Shown here one piece after another: positions 1 through 7,637 of a stretch of DNA of 19,117 bases (the first letter of the stretch is position 1; every line of letters begins with the position of its first letter). Both the position numbers and the translations under genes were made by a program. The stretch is from positions 1-19,117 of the forward strand of contig JAYFNX010000028.1 of NCBI GenBank assembly GCA_034933245.1, written 5' to 3'. Source of the stretch: Pelethousia sp034933245 (GTDB taxonomy: Bacteria > Bacillota > Clostridia > Christensenellales > CAG-138). Below the pieces are notes generated by a model. It made no database searches and was not told the origin of the DNA. It saw only the letters and a program-made list of their open reading frames with translations.

Positions 1-701
1 ACATGATTAAGGACTTTGTGCGGGGCGTGGTACCCATGCTTATCGTCATGGGCGCAATGGCCGCGCTGTTGCTTTTACAAAAAAACATGTCTATGGCTAT
101 GATCGTTCTGCTCATCGGCGCGATGATGCTTTTTTTGGGCGGGGCGGATTTTAAACACCTCTTTGGTTTGGGTATGTTGCTGGTTCCGTTGTTTTTTCTG
201 CTGGCCAAGGTGGCTCCCTACCGCTGGGCCCGTCTCACGATTTTCACGAACCCTTGGAAGGACCCGCTGGGCAATGGATACCAGCTCATCCAAGCCCTCT
301 ATGCGCTGGGCAGCGGCGGCCTTTTCGGGAAGGGTCTCAATTTTTCCACGCAAAAGCTTCGCTTCCTCACCTACGGGGAAAGTGATTTTATCTTTGCCAT
401 CATCGGAGAGGAACTGGGCTTTATGGGCTGCGTGGTGCTCCTGTGCATGTATTTCTTCATTATTTGGCGGGGCATTCGCATTGCCGCCCGGTGTAAGGAC
501 CGATTCGGCAGCCTTCTTGCAGGGGGCGTAACGGCGGTGATGGCCTTGCAGGTGGGCGTGAATGTGGGTGTGGCTTCCAGTTCCGTGCCGCCCACAGGGC
601 AAACCCTGCCCTTTGTAAGCGCTGGAGGAACCTCGTTGGTGATCTTTATGGCGGCGGTAGGAATTCTGCTCAATATCTCGCGCAACACGGAGCTGGAATG
701 A
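1..701 (+). CDS. ftsW: FtsW/SpoVE-type peptidoglycan glycosyltransferase, C-terminal part
   Basis: SEDS-family integral membrane protein that polymerises lipid II into septal glycan strands. Only the last 232 or so residues are inside the window; the frame is open to the left edge, and the ATG at position 3 is an internal methionine because family members are about 370-400 residues long. The visible part has several hydrophobic segments, the conserved stretch GESDFIFAIIGEELGF, and the C-terminal family signature PPTGQTLPFVSAGGTS followed by a final membrane helix and a short polar tail. Its place directly before murA, ftsQ, ftsA and ftsZ argues for the divisome or sporulation paralogue (FtsW/SpoVE) rather than RodA, but sequence alone does not separate FtsW from SpoVE. 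A TGA stop ends at 701. Confidence 0.9.
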   Translation, partial: MIKDFVRGVVPMLIVMGAMAALLLLQKNMSMAMIVLLIGAMMLFLGGADFKHLFGLGMLLVPLFFLLAKVAPYRWARLTIFTNPWKDPLGNGYQLIQALYALGSGGLFGKGLNFSTQKLRFLTYGESDFIFAIIGEELGFMGCVVLLCMYFFIIWRGIRIAARCKDRFGSLLAGGVTAVMALQVGVNVGVASSSVPPTGQTLPFVSAGGTSLVIFMAAVGILLNISRNTELE

Positions 702-794
702 CCATAAAGGCCGCCGAGTAACACAAAACGCTTCATACTGCATAAGATGGAATGAGCCGCGCAGGAAGGCGCAAGCGGCGGGAGGGAGCGTTGG

Positions 795-2060
795 ATGGCA
801 GCATTAATTGTGGAGGGTGGATACCCGCTGACAGGCAGCGAGCGAGTTTCCGGCGCAAAAAACGCGGTGCTGCCCATATTGGCGGCTTGTTTGATTTGTC
901 CGGGCCAAGTGCGGCTTTATGACTGCCCTAACCTTCGAGACGTTGAGAACATGCTTACCATTCTTTCAGAGTTGGGAGCCTCCTGGTGGCACGAGGAAGA
1001 TGGCGCATTGGCGTTGGATATGTCCAGAATTACGGGTTATACCATGCCGCAGCGCATATCTAAGGAACTGCGTTCCTCTATTTTCATGTTAGGACCTCTT
1101 CTTGCTCGCTTCGGCAGGGCCGTTTGCACGTACCCGGGGGGCTGTGAGATTGGAAACCGGCCCATTGATCTGCACCTAAGCGGATTGAACGCTTTGGGCG
1201 TGCGCATCCGGGAGGAGGGCGGCCTTATCCTGTGTGATGGCAGCCGCATGCGGGGGACGGATATTCATTTGGACTACCCCAGTGTAGGCGCAACGGAGAA
1301 TATTATGATGGCGGCCGTGGCTGCCCAGGGCGTAACCTTTATCCGAAACGCCGCGAGGGAACCGGAAACGGAGGACCTGCAAGCTTTTTTAAATGCCATG
1401 GGCTGCGATGTAAGCGGCGCCGGCACCTCCAGCATCCGTATTCAGGGGGGCAGGCAGGTAGGAAATCGGGCCGTTCATGCGATTATGCCGGATCGAATCG
1501 TGGCGGGGACGCTTTTGTGCGCGGCGGCAATTACCGGCGGAGAGGTTACGCTTTCCAACGTAATCCCACAGCACGTGGGCAGCATGCTTAGCAAGCTGCG
1601 GGAAGCGGGCTGTTCCATTGCCTGCGGGGAGGACACGGTGTCCCTTTGGGCACCACCACGGCTTTCGGAGATCAAACTCATTGAGACCCTGCCATACCCT
1701 GGGTTCCCCACGGATATGCAGGCGCAATTTTTTGCATTGGCAACCGTATCCGAAGGGGCGTGCGTAATTGTGGAAAACGTGTTCGAAAACCGCTTTAAGC
1801 ACGGGCCAGAGCTGATGCGCATGGGCGCAGTCTATACCCAAAAGGATCGAACCGCCGTTATCCGGGGCGTAGAAAGCTTAACGGGGGCGCAGGTGACCGC
1901 ACGGGACCTGCGAGGCGGCGCGGCGCTTACCATTGCAGGCCTGCAAGCCCGGGGCATTACCACGATATACGGCGCGGAGCTAATTGACAGGGGATACGAG
2001 GCGCTGGATACCCAGCTTCGATCCTTGGGCGCTCGAATTACCAGAGAGGACAGCTTATAG
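795..2060 (+). CDS. murA: UDP-N-acetylglucosamine 1-carboxyvinyltransferase MurA
   Basis: Cytoplasmic enzyme that transfers enolpyruvate from phosphoenolpyruvate to UDP-GlcNAc, the first committed step of peptidoglycan precursor synthesis. The 421-residue length matches the family. Visible landmarks are the N-terminal SGAKNAVLPIL motif with K22/N23, the catalytic loop PGGCEIGNRPIDLH with Cys117 (equivalent of E. coli Cys115, the fosfomycin target), PGFPTDMQAQ carrying the general-base aspartate, and DLRGGAAL near the C-terminus. The ATG at 795 is preceded by GGAGGGAG with a 6-base spacer. murG, which often lies between spoVE/ftsW and murA in related bacteria, is absent here. The gene ends 4 bases before ftsQ, so the two are probably cotranscribed. 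Confidence 0.96.
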   Translation: MAALIVEGGYPLTGSERVSGAKNAVLPILAACLICPGQVRLYDCPNLRDVENMLTILSELGASWWHEEDGALALDMSRITGYTMPQRISKELRSSIFMLGPLLARFGRAVCTYPGGCEIGNRPIDLHLSGLNALGVRIREEGGLILCDGSRMRGTDIHLDYPSVGATENIMMAAVAAQGVTFIRNAAREPETEDLQAFLNAMGCDVSGAGTSSIRIQGGRQVGNRAVHAIMPDRIVAGTLLCAAAITGGEVTLSNVIPQHVGSMLSKLREAGCSIACGEDTVSLWAPPRLSEIKLIETLPYPGFPTDMQAQFFALATVSEGACVIVENVFENRFKHGPELMRMGAVYTQKDRTAVIRGVESLTGAQVTARDLRGGAALTIAGLQARGITTIYGAELIDRGYEALDTQLRSLGARITREDSL

Positions 2061-2064
2061 CCAT

Positions 2065-3354
2065 ATGGCAAAAAAACGGGGAAAGACCAAGATGAATCGG
2101 GAGAGGGAGAGGGCCCGCAAAGCCCCCTCCGTTCCGCCGCGGCCAGCCATAGATCTGGCCAGTATCAAAGCCCGTTACAGCGCCAGGCCCTTATCCGATG
2201 CCCCGGAAGATGCGGATGCGGACATCCAGTTTCTGGATGCGGAAACCCTTACGCGGGAGGAACTTGAAAAGGAACTGGCGGTGCAAACGGAAACGGATAT
2301 AGACGGGGAGGAAACGGGCTTCAGCGAAGAGGCTTTATCCCTTTTTGACGAGGAGGACAAGCCTAAACGCAAGAAAAAGGGGAAAAATAAAAAGGCGGCC
2401 AAATCCCCGGCTTCCCTTGAAGAGGACGATCTGGACTTTGTGGATTTAGCCAAAGTTCGCCGGACGGACGCCAGAACCGTCAATAAAATTTTGGAAAAAG
2501 CCGTCGTTTTCAGCGCCGTCGTGTTCATGGTGGGTATCCTCCTTATTCTGTATTACTGGCTGCTCATCGACCGCATCGAGGTGACGGGAAACGAAACGTT
2601 GGAACGGGCGGATGTGCTTACCGTCGCAGGCATTAACGCGGGAGAGCATATCCTGCTGGTCAACACGGGCGAGGCCCGGAAAAAGCTTCTGGAAAACCCA
2701 AGGATAAAATCGGCGCAAATTCGCCGGGTGTATCCGAACAAGCTCGTCATCCAGATCGAGGAACGCAAGCCGCTGGCGGCCATTGCCGGCGGCGGGAGCT
2801 ATGCCATTATCGACAAAGAGGGATACATCCTCTCCATTGGTACGGATAGCCAGAACCTTCTGGAGGTATACGGCATGGGATCCACAGGATTCCAGCTCAA
2901 CGAACGGTTGGGAGAAGCGGACGATTTTAACAGCGCAATCCTGCTGAGCATGGTGCAGGCCTTGGATCATGCAGGCGTGGCCGAGGATATGGCCAGCCTA
3001 GATATTACCCAGCCTTTGAGCGTGCAGCTCCTCACGAAGGATGGCTATACCATTCACGTGGGGCAAGCCGAGGACTTGGAAGAGAAGCTGCAATATCTTT
3101 CCCAGGCGATGGCGTGGATTAAAGCCATGGGGCATACGGGGGGCGTGATCGACCTGGCGGTGCGGGGCGACCCGGTCTATTCCCCGCCAACTGTGGAACC
3201 TACTGCGGAACCTACCATTTCGCCTGTGCCCGAGGAAAGCCCGGCTGCATCCGCAACGCCGCTGCCGGAAACATCCCCCGCCCCGTCTCCCAGCCCGGGG
3301 CAAACGCTAAGCCAGGCGCCGGGAAGCGACGATGGCGATCATTTCAGCGGTTAA
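2065..3354 (+). CDS. ftsQ: Cell division protein FtsQ/DivIB
   Basis: Bitopic membrane protein of the divisome that links early and late division proteins. With the ATG at 2065 it has 429 residues; an earlier in-frame ATG at 1984 lies deep inside murA and is unlikely. The order is a long charged cytoplasmic region (about 1-145, acidic blocks plus a lysine cluster near 100-113), one membrane helix (about 146-168), a FtsQ-type POTRA domain (about 168-238, with IDRIEVTGN and the RVYPNKLVIQIEERKP signature), a DivIB beta domain, and a C-terminal tail rich in Pro, Thr, Ser and Glu with PT.EPT-like repeats (about 370-425). Both the cytoplasmic region and the tail are longer than in well-studied homologues. 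The SD-like GAGAGGA before the start is somewhat distant (about 14 bases), so coupling to murA is likely. Confidence 0.9.
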   Translation: MAKKRGKTKMNRERERARKAPSVPPRPAIDLASIKARYSARPLSDAPEDADADIQFLDAETLTREELEKELAVQTETDIDGEETGFSEEALSLFDEEDKPKRKKKGKNKKAAKSPASLEEDDLDFVDLAKVRRTDARTVNKILEKAVVFSAVVFMVGILLILYYWLLIDRIEVTGNETLERADVLTVAGINAGEHILLVNTGEARKKLLENPRIKSAQIRRVYPNKLVIQIEERKPLAAIAGGGSYAIIDKEGYILSIGTDSQNLLEVYGMGSTGFQLNERLGEADDFNSAILLSMVQALDHAGVAEDMASLDITQPLSVQLLTKDGYTIHVGQAEDLEEKLQYLSQAMAWIKAMGHTGGVIDLAVRGDPVYSPPTVEPTAEPTISPVPEESPAASATPLPETSPAPSPSPGQTLSQAPGSDDGDHFSG

Positions 3355-3406
3355 TGCGAAAACCGTTTGAACATGGGAGATTTTAGCAAAATAGGATGCC
3401 CGCATA

Positions 3407-3435
3407 TTGCACAAAATATGGGGGTATGGTATCCT
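3407..3435 (+). promoter_or_regulatory. Predicted sigma-A promoter of ftsA
   Basis: TTGCAC (3407-3412), a 17-base spacer, then TATCCT (3430-3435), with TG at 3427-3428 making an extended -10. It lies in the 142-base gap between ftsQ and the chosen ftsA start, so ftsA (and perhaps ftsZ) can be transcribed apart from the upstream cell-wall genes. Confidence 0.6.
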
Positions 3436-3496
3436 GGAAATACTAGTTAAGGTGTATTTGGGCGACTAGCGCGTGGTTGCCCAACCTGGAGGGGAA

Positions 3497-4696
3497 ATGG
3501 GGCAAAATACTGCCATTCTAGATATTGGAAGTTCCAAAGTTATCTGCCTGCTATGTAGCCCCGATGGTAAGGACGGCATCGTGGTTCGCGGTGCGGGGAT
3601 ACGGGAATACGACGGATATAAAGACGCTCGCATCTTGGACGAACAACAGTTTTCCAGTGCCATTGTAGAGGCTTTGACCATGGCCGAAGAGGAAGCAAAG
3701 GTTCGCGCCCGAGATTTAAGCGTGGGAGTGCCGGCCCCTTTTTTAAAGCTGATCGTGCGGGACGGCAGGACCGAAGTCATGGGAAAGGGCAGGCGTGTTA
3801 CCCAAGAAACGGTGGACGAGCTCATCAACGCTTCGTTGCAGTTTGAGCAACCCGAAGGCTATGCGCTCATGCACTCTACCCCAATCGAATTTGAGATAGA
3901 CGGGGTTCGTGCGGATGCGCCTTTGGGTATCACGGCGGATTTGCTCGCCGCCCCGGTAAGCCATGTATATGTGCAGACCTATTTCAAGTCCCTCATTTCC
4001 GCGGCGCTGGATAAGGCGGGGATGGATGCGGATATGTATATCGGGGTGCCTTTGTCCAGCGGCCTATTCATTATTCCGCCGGCGGAAAGGACGGACTGTG
4101 CCGTGCTCATCGACGTGGGGGCCCGCCATACGGATATAAGCCTATTGCGCGGAAACGCCCTCATCGCGTGCGAAACGATCCCGGTGGGCGGCGGGCATTT
4201 CACAAGCGACCTCGCGTTTGCTTTGGGAATTTCCAGGCACGTGGCGGAGGGAATAAAGCGACGATACGTATATTCCCTGGATTATCAGGACAGCATTGAT
4301 TCCATTCGCATCCCCACAGGCGGTGTGCTGCGTGTGGAACATGACGCCATTCAGTTTATCGTGGAATCTCGCACGAGGGAATTGGCGGAACTTATAAAAA
4401 ATACCATTCAGGAGATGGGCGTGCGGTTTTCACCCTCCCTGCCCGTGTATTTAACGGGAGGGGGGATTTCCCTTATGCGGGGAAGCTGTGAATTTTTGGA
4501 GAAGGAGATGGGCGTGCCGATCAAGGTGCGCATGCCTTGGATGCCGCGGCTGAGTTCGCCCAATTATGCCAGCGCCTTTTCCGTAATGGACTTTGTAATG
4601 CATGCGGAGGATGAAAACCATGCGGGCCGCCTGGAAGGGATGGGCATGCAAAATGGTGTTTTCAAAAAATTAAGAAGCTTTTTCACAAATAGATGA
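3497..4696 (+). CDS. ftsA: Cell division protein FtsA (actin-like Z-ring membrane anchor)
   Basis: Peripheral membrane ATP-binding protein that tethers FtsZ filaments to the membrane. The N-terminus has the actin-fold phosphate-1 motif AILDIGSSKV; VLIDVGARHTDISLL is phosphate-2, followed by the FtsA-typical PVGGGHFTSDLA; PVYLTGGGISL is the adenosine loop. The subdomain 1C region (MHSTPIEFEIDGV) fits FtsA. The last 13 residues (GVFKKLRSFFTNR) form an amphipathic helix like the membrane-targeting sequence of FtsA. I chose the ATG at 3497 (399 residues) because GGAGGGG ends 2 bases before it and the protein then starts at the usual point; a GTG at 3473 would add 8 residues. Somewhat shorter than the Bacillus protein. 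Position before ftsZ supports the call over PilM-type relatives. Confidence 0.93.
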   Translation: MGQNTAILDIGSSKVICLLCSPDGKDGIVVRGAGIREYDGYKDARILDEQQFSSAIVEALTMAEEEAKVRARDLSVGVPAPFLKLIVRDGRTEVMGKGRRVTQETVDELINASLQFEQPEGYALMHSTPIEFEIDGVRADAPLGITADLLAAPVSHVYVQTYFKSLISAALDKAGMDADMYIGVPLSSGLFIIPPAERTDCAVLIDVGARHTDISLLRGNALIACETIPVGGGHFTSDLAFALGISRHVAEGIKRRYVYSLDYQDSIDSIRIPTGGVLRVEHDAIQFIVESRTRELAELIKNTIQEMGVRFSPSLPVYLTGGGISLMRGSCEFLEKEMGVPIKVRMPWMPRLSSPNYASAFSVMDFVMHAEDENHAGRLEGMGMQNGVFKKLRSFFTNR

Positions 4697-4702
4697 TATA
4701 AT
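4694..4702 (+). promoter_or_regulatory. Extended -10 promoter of ftsZ overlapping the ftsA stop
   Basis: TGATATAAT: a perfect TATAAT (4697-4702) preceded by TGn at 4694-4696. The TGA is also the ftsA stop codon. No good -35 is seen at 16-18 bases upstream (GAAGCT at 17), which is tolerable for an extended -10 promoter. The first ftsZ codon is 47 bases after the -10. Confidence 0.6.
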
Positions 4703-4749
4703 AAGCTTGGAATTTGATTTTTGCGTACATTGCGTTAGGAGGAAGGTAT

Positions 4750-6006
4750 ATGCCCATAGGTTTGGAATTGGATTTTGAAAGCGGCCAGCTTGCTCAGTTG
4801 AAGGTGGTCGGCGTGGGTGGCGCGGGCAATAACGCGGTCAACCGCATGATCCAATACGGCATACGCGGCGTGGAATTTATTTCGGTTAATACGGACAAAC
4901 AAGCCCTGTACCTTTCCCGCGCCAATCAGAAAATTCAAATTGGGGAGAAGCTTACAAAAGGCTTGGGTGCCGGGGCGGATCCGGAGATCGGCCGCAAGGC
5001 GGCCGAAGAAAGCCGGGATGCCATAACCGAAGCGCTGCGGGGTGCCGATTTGGTGTTCATTACCGCCGGCATGGGCGGTGGCACAGGCACGGGCGCGGCC
5101 CCTGTGGTGGCTGAATGCGCCAAAGAGCTTGGAATCCTCACCATCGGCGTGGTTACAAAACCTTTTGCTTTTGAAGGCAAGGTTCGCATGAATAACGCGG
5201 TGAACGGCATTTTAAACCTGAAAAGCAATGTGGATACCCTCATTACCATCCCCAATGACCGCCTGCTGGATACGGTGGGAAACGTAAGCCTTTCGGAAGC
5301 TTTCCGCATTGCGGATGATGTTTTGCGCCAGGGCATTCAGGGCATCAGCGATCTGATCGCCGTGCCCGCCATGATCAACTTGGATTTTGCGGATGTGCGC
5401 ACCATTATGCGGGAGCGCGGCATGGCCCATATGGGCATCGGCACCGCCACCGGGGACAAACGCGCGGCGGAGGCCGCCCGCCAGGCTGTGGTTAGCCCGT
5501 TGCTGGAAACCACCATCAACGGCGCGCGGGGCGTGCTTCTCAACATCACCGGCGGCAGCGATTTGGGCATTCACGAGGTGTCCGAGGCCGCGGCTATTAT
5601 TCAGGAATATGCGGATCCCGAGGCCAACATCATTTGGGGTGCGGGAATCGATGAGGAGATGGGGCAGGGCGTGCGCATCACGGTGATTGCAACCGGCTTT
5701 GAAAGCGCTACGCAAGCCGGCCGCACCGCGCCGGGCCAAACCGCGCCTAAGCAGGACAGCGTACAGAAGACGCCCCGTACCGTTGGCGAAGCAAAGAGCA
5801 TGGGGCGTGACCAAGAGGACGATTTACAGCCGATGGGCTGGATTAATAAACCCAGGACCCGCAAGCCGGATTATGTATCTCCCCTGCCCGAAGGGGGAGA
5901 TGTAACGCCCCACTATACGAAAAAAGACTTGCCCCGGGGCGATTACAATCCAAAGGAAAAGAATAATCTGGATCTGCCCAGCTTTTTGCGCAGAAACGAT
6001 GACTAG
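4750..6006 (+). CDS. ftsZ: Cell division GTPase FtsZ
   Basis: Tubulin-like GTPase that polymerises into the Z-ring and recruits the division machinery. With the ATG at 4750 it has 418 residues; AGGAGG (4737-4742) with a 7-base spacer decides this start over an ATG 36 bases upstream. Motifs: GVGGAGNNAVNRM at 21-33, the tubulin/FtsZ signature GGGTGTG at 109-115, and the T7 loop NLDFADV at 210-216 that completes the GTPase site of the next subunit. A hydrophilic linker (about 320-400) leads to the C-terminal conserved peptide LDLPSFLRR at 407-415, which binds FtsA and other partners. Directly follows ftsA. Confidence 0.98.
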   Translation: MPIGLELDFESGQLAQLKVVGVGGAGNNAVNRMIQYGIRGVEFISVNTDKQALYLSRANQKIQIGEKLTKGLGAGADPEIGRKAAEESRDAITEALRGADLVFITAGMGGGTGTGAAPVVAECAKELGILTIGVVTKPFAFEGKVRMNNAVNGILNLKSNVDTLITIPNDRLLDTVGNVSLSEAFRIADDVLRQGIQGISDLIAVPAMINLDFADVRTIMRERGMAHMGIGTATGDKRAAEAARQAVVSPLLETTINGARGVLLNITGGSDLGIHEVSEAAAIIQEYADPEANIIWGAGIDEEMGQGVRITVIATGFESATQAGRTAPGQTAPKQDSVQKTPRTVGEAKSMGRDQEDDLQPMGWINKPRTRKPDYVSPLPEGGDVTPHYTKKDLPRGDYNPKEKNNLDLPSFLRRNDD

Positions 6007-6041
6007 GGCAAGATAAAGTAAACGCATAAGCTTCTGTTGGC

Positions 6042-6096
6042 AAGGGGGCGAGCAGGCACAAAGAATGCTTGTCCCTTATATTTTATTATTTTTTAG
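6042..6096 (+). terminator. Possible intrinsic terminator after ftsZ
   Basis: Imperfect stem 6042-6054 / 6066-6077 with one bulged G and G-U pairs, 11-base loop, followed by a T-rich stretch (6079-6094). It separates ftsZ from asnA. The A/T-rich stretch may also carry the asnA promoter (for example TATTAT at 6084-6089), but no convincing -35 is seen. Confidence 0.45.
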
Positions 6097-6116
6097 AAGG
6101 GGGAGTGTGTTTTCCC

Positions 6117-7124
6117 ATGTCAAAGACCTATATTCCAGCGGGCTATCGCCCCACGATGACCCTCTATGATACCCAGGATGCTATTGCGCTCATCAAACGG
6201 AATTTTCAGGATGACCTTGCGCGTGCCTTACGGCTTAAGCGCGTGACGGCGCCGCTGTTTGTGGTGCCGGAGAGTGGTTTGAATGATAACCTGAACGGTG
6301 TGGAGCGGCCCGTACGCTTCGATATCCCTAGCGCCGGATGTGACGCGGAGGTCGTGCATTCCCTGGCGAAGTGGAAGCGTATGGCGCTCTATCGTTATGA
6401 TTTCCGGACTGGCAAGGGCCTTTACACGGATATGAACGCCATCCGGCGGGATGAGGAACTGGACAACCTGCATTCCATTTATGTAGATCAATGGGACTGG
6501 GAAAAGGTGCTAACGCCGGAAACCCGCAACGCGGAAACCCTTTATTCCACGGTGCGCGCCATCGTGGGCTGCATTTGCGATACCATGGATGCAGTCCGCG
6601 CCCGTTATCCGCACCTGACTACCGAGCTCTCCCGGAAGGTAACCTTCATCAGCACCCAGGAGTTGGAGGATCGCTATCCGGATCTTTCCCCAAAGGAACG
6701 GGAAAACGCCATTACCCGGGAATACGGCACCGTGTTCATCCAGGGCATTGGTGATAAGCTCAAAAGCGGGCAGCCCCATGATGGCCGTGCGCCGGATTAT
6801 GACGATTGGCAGTTGAATGGCGACATCCTTTTCTATGATGCGCTTTTGGATTGCTCCATGGAGATCTCCTCCATGGGCATTCGGGTAGATTCCAAATCCT
6901 TGGATGCGCAGCTAACCAAGGCCGGATGTGACGATCGCCGCAAGCTTCCCTTCCATCACATGCTTCTAAACGACGAACTCCCCCTCACCATCGGTGGCGG
7001 TATTGGCCAGAGCCGCCTGTGCATGCTGATGTTGGGCAAAGCCCATATCGGCGAGGTGCAATCCTCCATATGGGATGCGGAAACCATCGCCGTCTGTAAG
7101 GCTGCGGGAATCACCCTCCTCTAA
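6117..7124 (+). CDS. asnA: Aspartate-ammonia ligase (asparagine synthetase A)
   Basis: Cytoplasmic enzyme that makes asparagine from aspartate, ammonia and ATP; structurally related to class II aspartyl-tRNA synthetases. The 335 residues from the ATG at 6117 match the family length of about 330. Recognisable stretches are GLNDNLNGVERPVRFDI near the N-terminus, KWKRMAL, the GLYTDMNAIRRDE segment, DQWDWEKV, and the C-terminal LTIGGGIGQSRLCMLMLGKAHIGEVQ class II motif 3 region with its ATP-binding arginine. The SD GGGGGAG lies about 11 bases upstream of this ATG; a GTG at 6105 is a weaker alternative start. The gene stands alone between ftsZ and a strong terminator. No T-box of its own is seen upstream, although asnA often has one in Firmicutes. 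Confidence 0.95.
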   Translation: MSKTYIPAGYRPTMTLYDTQDAIALIKRNFQDDLARALRLKRVTAPLFVVPESGLNDNLNGVERPVRFDIPSAGCDAEVVHSLAKWKRMALYRYDFRTGKGLYTDMNAIRRDEELDNLHSIYVDQWDWEKVLTPETRNAETLYSTVRAIVGCICDTMDAVRARYPHLTTELSRKVTFISTQELEDRYPDLSPKERENAITREYGTVFIQGIGDKLKSGQPHDGRAPDYDDWQLNGDILFYDALLDCSMEISSMGIRVDSKSLDAQLTKAGCDDRRKLPFHHMLLNDELPLTIGGGIGQSRLCMLMLGKAHIGEVQSSIWDAETIAVCKAAGITLL

Positions 7125-7159
7125 GCATTGGCGAGCTGCCGAAGGTCAAATTTGGATGC

Positions 7160-7194
7160 AAAAGCTTTGCCGGGCAACCGGCAGAGCTTTTTTT
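7160..7194 (+). terminator. Intrinsic terminator of asnA
   Basis: Fourteen-base-pair stem (7160-7173 / 7178-7191, one G-U) with GCAA tetraloop, running into seven T (7188-7194). It ends the asnA transcript before the T-box unit. Confidence 0.9.
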
Positions 7195-7212
7195 CCGCCT
7201 TTTCGAAGGCGG
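7195..7212. other. Perfect small hairpin with TTCG loop
   Basis: CCGCCTT (7195-7201), TTCG loop, AAGGCGG (7206-7212), directly after the asnA terminator. No T run follows, so it is probably not a second terminator; it could protect a read-through 3' end. Confidence 0.5.
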
Positions 7213-7275
7213 GACGCTTGCATGGGGGGATGTTTGCGCCGGTTGCGCACGAAAAGAAAAAATGCGCATACCCTG

Positions 7276-7304
7276 TTGACAAAACGTTATGTGCGTGGTA
7301 TCAT
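7276..7304 (+). promoter_or_regulatory. Strong sigma-A promoter of the T-box / transporter operon
   Basis: Consensus TTGACA (7276-7281), 17-base spacer, TATCAT (7299-7304), with TG at 7296-7297 giving an extended -10. Predicted transcript start near 7311, just before T-box Stem I. Confidence 0.85.
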
Positions 7305-7310
7305 CAGTAC

Positions 7311-7590
7311 CAATCTGAGAAACTGTTGATTGAGAAGAGTAACCGAAGGTATCTAGGCTTCAGAGAGCCGCTAGCTGGTGGAAATGCGGCAGCACAGGTT
7401 TCGGCGAATGGGCTCATGAGGGCCTGCGAGCCGTCCGAATGGGCGGGATAGTAGGACGGGGGTTGCACGTTATAGCAACGCGCATGTGATGGCATGCGGC
7501 AGAGGGCGCTTTCCTTCTGGAGGGCGAACATAGGTGGCACCGCAAGACTGGCTCTTGTCCTATGACGATAGGATAAGGGCTTTTTTGTTT
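7311..7590 (+). ncRNA. T-box riboswitch, predicted tRNA-Trp specific
   Basis: Leader RNA that senses uncharged tRNA and controls the downstream transporter by transcription antitermination. Stem I: TGAG (7331-7334) pairs with CTCA (7413-7416) and CCGAA (7343-7347) with TTCGG (7400-7404), framing the specifier loop, where GAA is followed by TGG (7409-7411), the Trp codon. The distal part has the usual CAGAGAGCCG...GGTGGAAA pattern. Stem II is CCGTCC (7431-7436) / GGACGG (7454-7459) with GAAT and AGTA internal-loop motifs; GTTGC/GCAAC (7462-7466/7475-7479) fits Stem III. Antiterminator: CATAGG (7529-7534) / CCTATG (7559-7564), 7-base T-box bulge TGGCACC (7535-7541), upper helix GCAAGA (7542-7547) / TCTTGT (7553-7558). 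The bulge reads UGGC, so C would face discriminator base G73, which is what bacterial tRNA-Trp carries. Confidence 0.93.
7551..7590 (+). terminator. T-box-controlled intrinsic terminator
   Basis: Thirteen-base-pair stem 7551-7563 / 7568-7580 (two G-U pairs), GACG loop, then TTTTTTGTTT. It uses bases 7553-7563 that also form the 3' side of the antiterminator, so the two folds exclude each other. Confidence 0.9.
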
Positions 7591-7637
7591 ATCCGCCTAT
7601 CCAACCATCAAGAATAATTTTATAAGGAGATAGTCCC

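Noticed and set aside
75..743. 222-codon minus-strand open frame opposite ftsW
   Set aside because: Antisense to a conserved membrane protein gene; composition is that of a reverse-complement frame.
3473..3496. GTG start for ftsA
   Set aside because: The ATG at 3497 has a close GGAGGGG and gives the family-typical N-terminus; the GTG lacks an SD.
3497..4696. PilM-like pilus protein instead of FtsA
   Set aside because: The C-terminal amphipathic helix, the PVGGGHFTSDLA motif and the position before ftsZ favour FtsA.
5212..5814. 200-codon minus-strand open frame opposite ftsZ
   Set aside because: Lies entirely inside ftsZ, is rich in His/Ala/Gly from reverse codons, and has no known family.
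7128..7451. Open frames across the T-box leader (also 7075-7329)
   Set aside because: They cover the asnA terminator, the promoter and T-box Stem I; the RNA structure explains the sequence, and no protein family is recognisable.
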